This document shows, one piece after another, positions 63,871 through 64,000 of a stretch of DNA of 64,000 bases. This stretch comes from Gammaproteobacteria bacterium. Its GTDB lineage: Bacteria; Pseudomonadota; Gammaproteobacteria; S012-40. The notes under the pieces were generated by a model. That model was not told where the DNA came from. It ran no database searches and worked only from the letters and a program-made list of their open reading frames with translations. How positions within the stretch are numbered: the first letter of the stretch is position 1; each line of letters begins with the position of its first letter. Where the stretch lies: positions 62,001 to 126,000 of the forward strand of contig JAOUMY010000009.1 of the NCBI GenBank assembly GCA_029881255.1, given 5' to 3'. Made by a program: the position numbers and the translations under genes.

Positions 63871-64000
63871 TTATTCGTTGGACAACTGCTGTGTGGCGAA
63901 GGTCAGCTTTGTAAAGCCCAGTTGGCGCGCTACATCCATCGCGGTAATCACAGCCTGGTGCGGTGTGGCCGCGTCGGCGCTGATAATAACAGGTAGTTGG
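63871..64000 (-). CDS. exbD: ExbD/TolR biopolymer transport protein, partial (N-terminus beyond window)
   Basis: Only the last 42 residues are in the window: QLPVIISADAATPHQAVITA then MDVARQLGFTKLTFAT, the periplasmic C-terminal domain of ExbD. It works with ExbB as a proton-driven motor for outer-membrane processes. In many gammaproteobacteria exbB-exbD stands before msbA/lpxK, as here. The stop codon is 47 bp before msbA. Confidence 0.85.
   Translation of the reverse strand, partial: QLPVIISADAATPHQAVITAMDVARQLGFTKLTFATQQLSNE

Overview
The window looks like a chromosome segment of a free-living, respiratory gammaproteobacterium of roughly 48% GC. The evidence is lipid A/KDO genes (kdsB, lpxK, a KdtA-like transferase, msbA, exbD), a porin, a one-piece tmRNA, the gltX-tRNA-Ala-tRNA-Glu arrangement seen in several gammaproteobacteria, a nap operon, Aer-type chemotaxis, a type VI secretion (T6SS) island and a PEP-CTERM surface protein. 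A genus cannot be named from the sequence alone.

Layout. 1-3.3 kb: a partial membrane protein and a CbbR-like LysR regulator divergent from a DASS/SLC13 anion transporter. 3.4-7.7 kb: class Ia ribonucleotide reductase nrdAB behind a stacked control region, with a promoter, two NrdR boxes 32 bp apart and a cobalamin riboswitch. 7.9-10.4 kb: envelope proteins, including a beta-lactamase-fold serine hydrolase lipoprotein. 10.4-17.2 kb: a complete Wadjet (jetABCD) anti-plasmid operon. 17.8-25.6 kb: a surface/extracellular block with a 1313-residue repeat lipoprotein, a small DUF1566 protein, and a dockerin-tipped LVIVD propeller next to a cohesin-like PEP-CTERM protein. 26-31.4 kb: signalling genes, namely a solute-binding protein with a diguanylate cyclase, a hemerythrin protein, and two flavin split-barrel proteins of which one is fused to GAF and a winged-helix domain. 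31.7-41.2 kb: a T6SS effector island (vgrG, TPR adaptor, PAAR-Rhs toxin, immunity gene, caspase-like protein) with an IS256 relic at its edge. 41.5-46 kb: napEFDABC. 46.5-47.2 kb: a YopT-like C58 cysteine protease. 47.7-51.6 kb: DUF4386/LysR genes next to a graveyard of decayed abiEi, abiEii and hipA. 51.8-55.7 kb: tRNA-Glu, tRNA-Ala, gltX, an Aer-like receptor and tmRNA. 56-64 kb: a response regulator, a DUF5610 gene, a porin and the KDO/lipid A operon.

How the genes work together. The nrdAB leader suggests B12-sparing control: the B12-independent reductase would be repressed when cobalamin is available, which predicts a B12-dependent reductase elsewhere in the genome. The Wadjet, T6SS and toxin-antitoxin remnants make 10-17 kb and 31-51 kb the accessory part of the window, while 52-64 kb is core housekeeping.

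The most novel candidates are (i) the adjacent cohesin-like PEP-CTERM / dockerin propeller pair, a possible exosortase-anchored surface complex; (ii) the flavin-GAF-winged-helix regulator with a flavin-barrel partner, a hemerythrin gene and a palindromic operator; and (iii) two candidate cysteine-protease effectors, one caspase-like beside vgrG and one YopT-like. All functional statements rest on motif recognition by eye; no database search was run.
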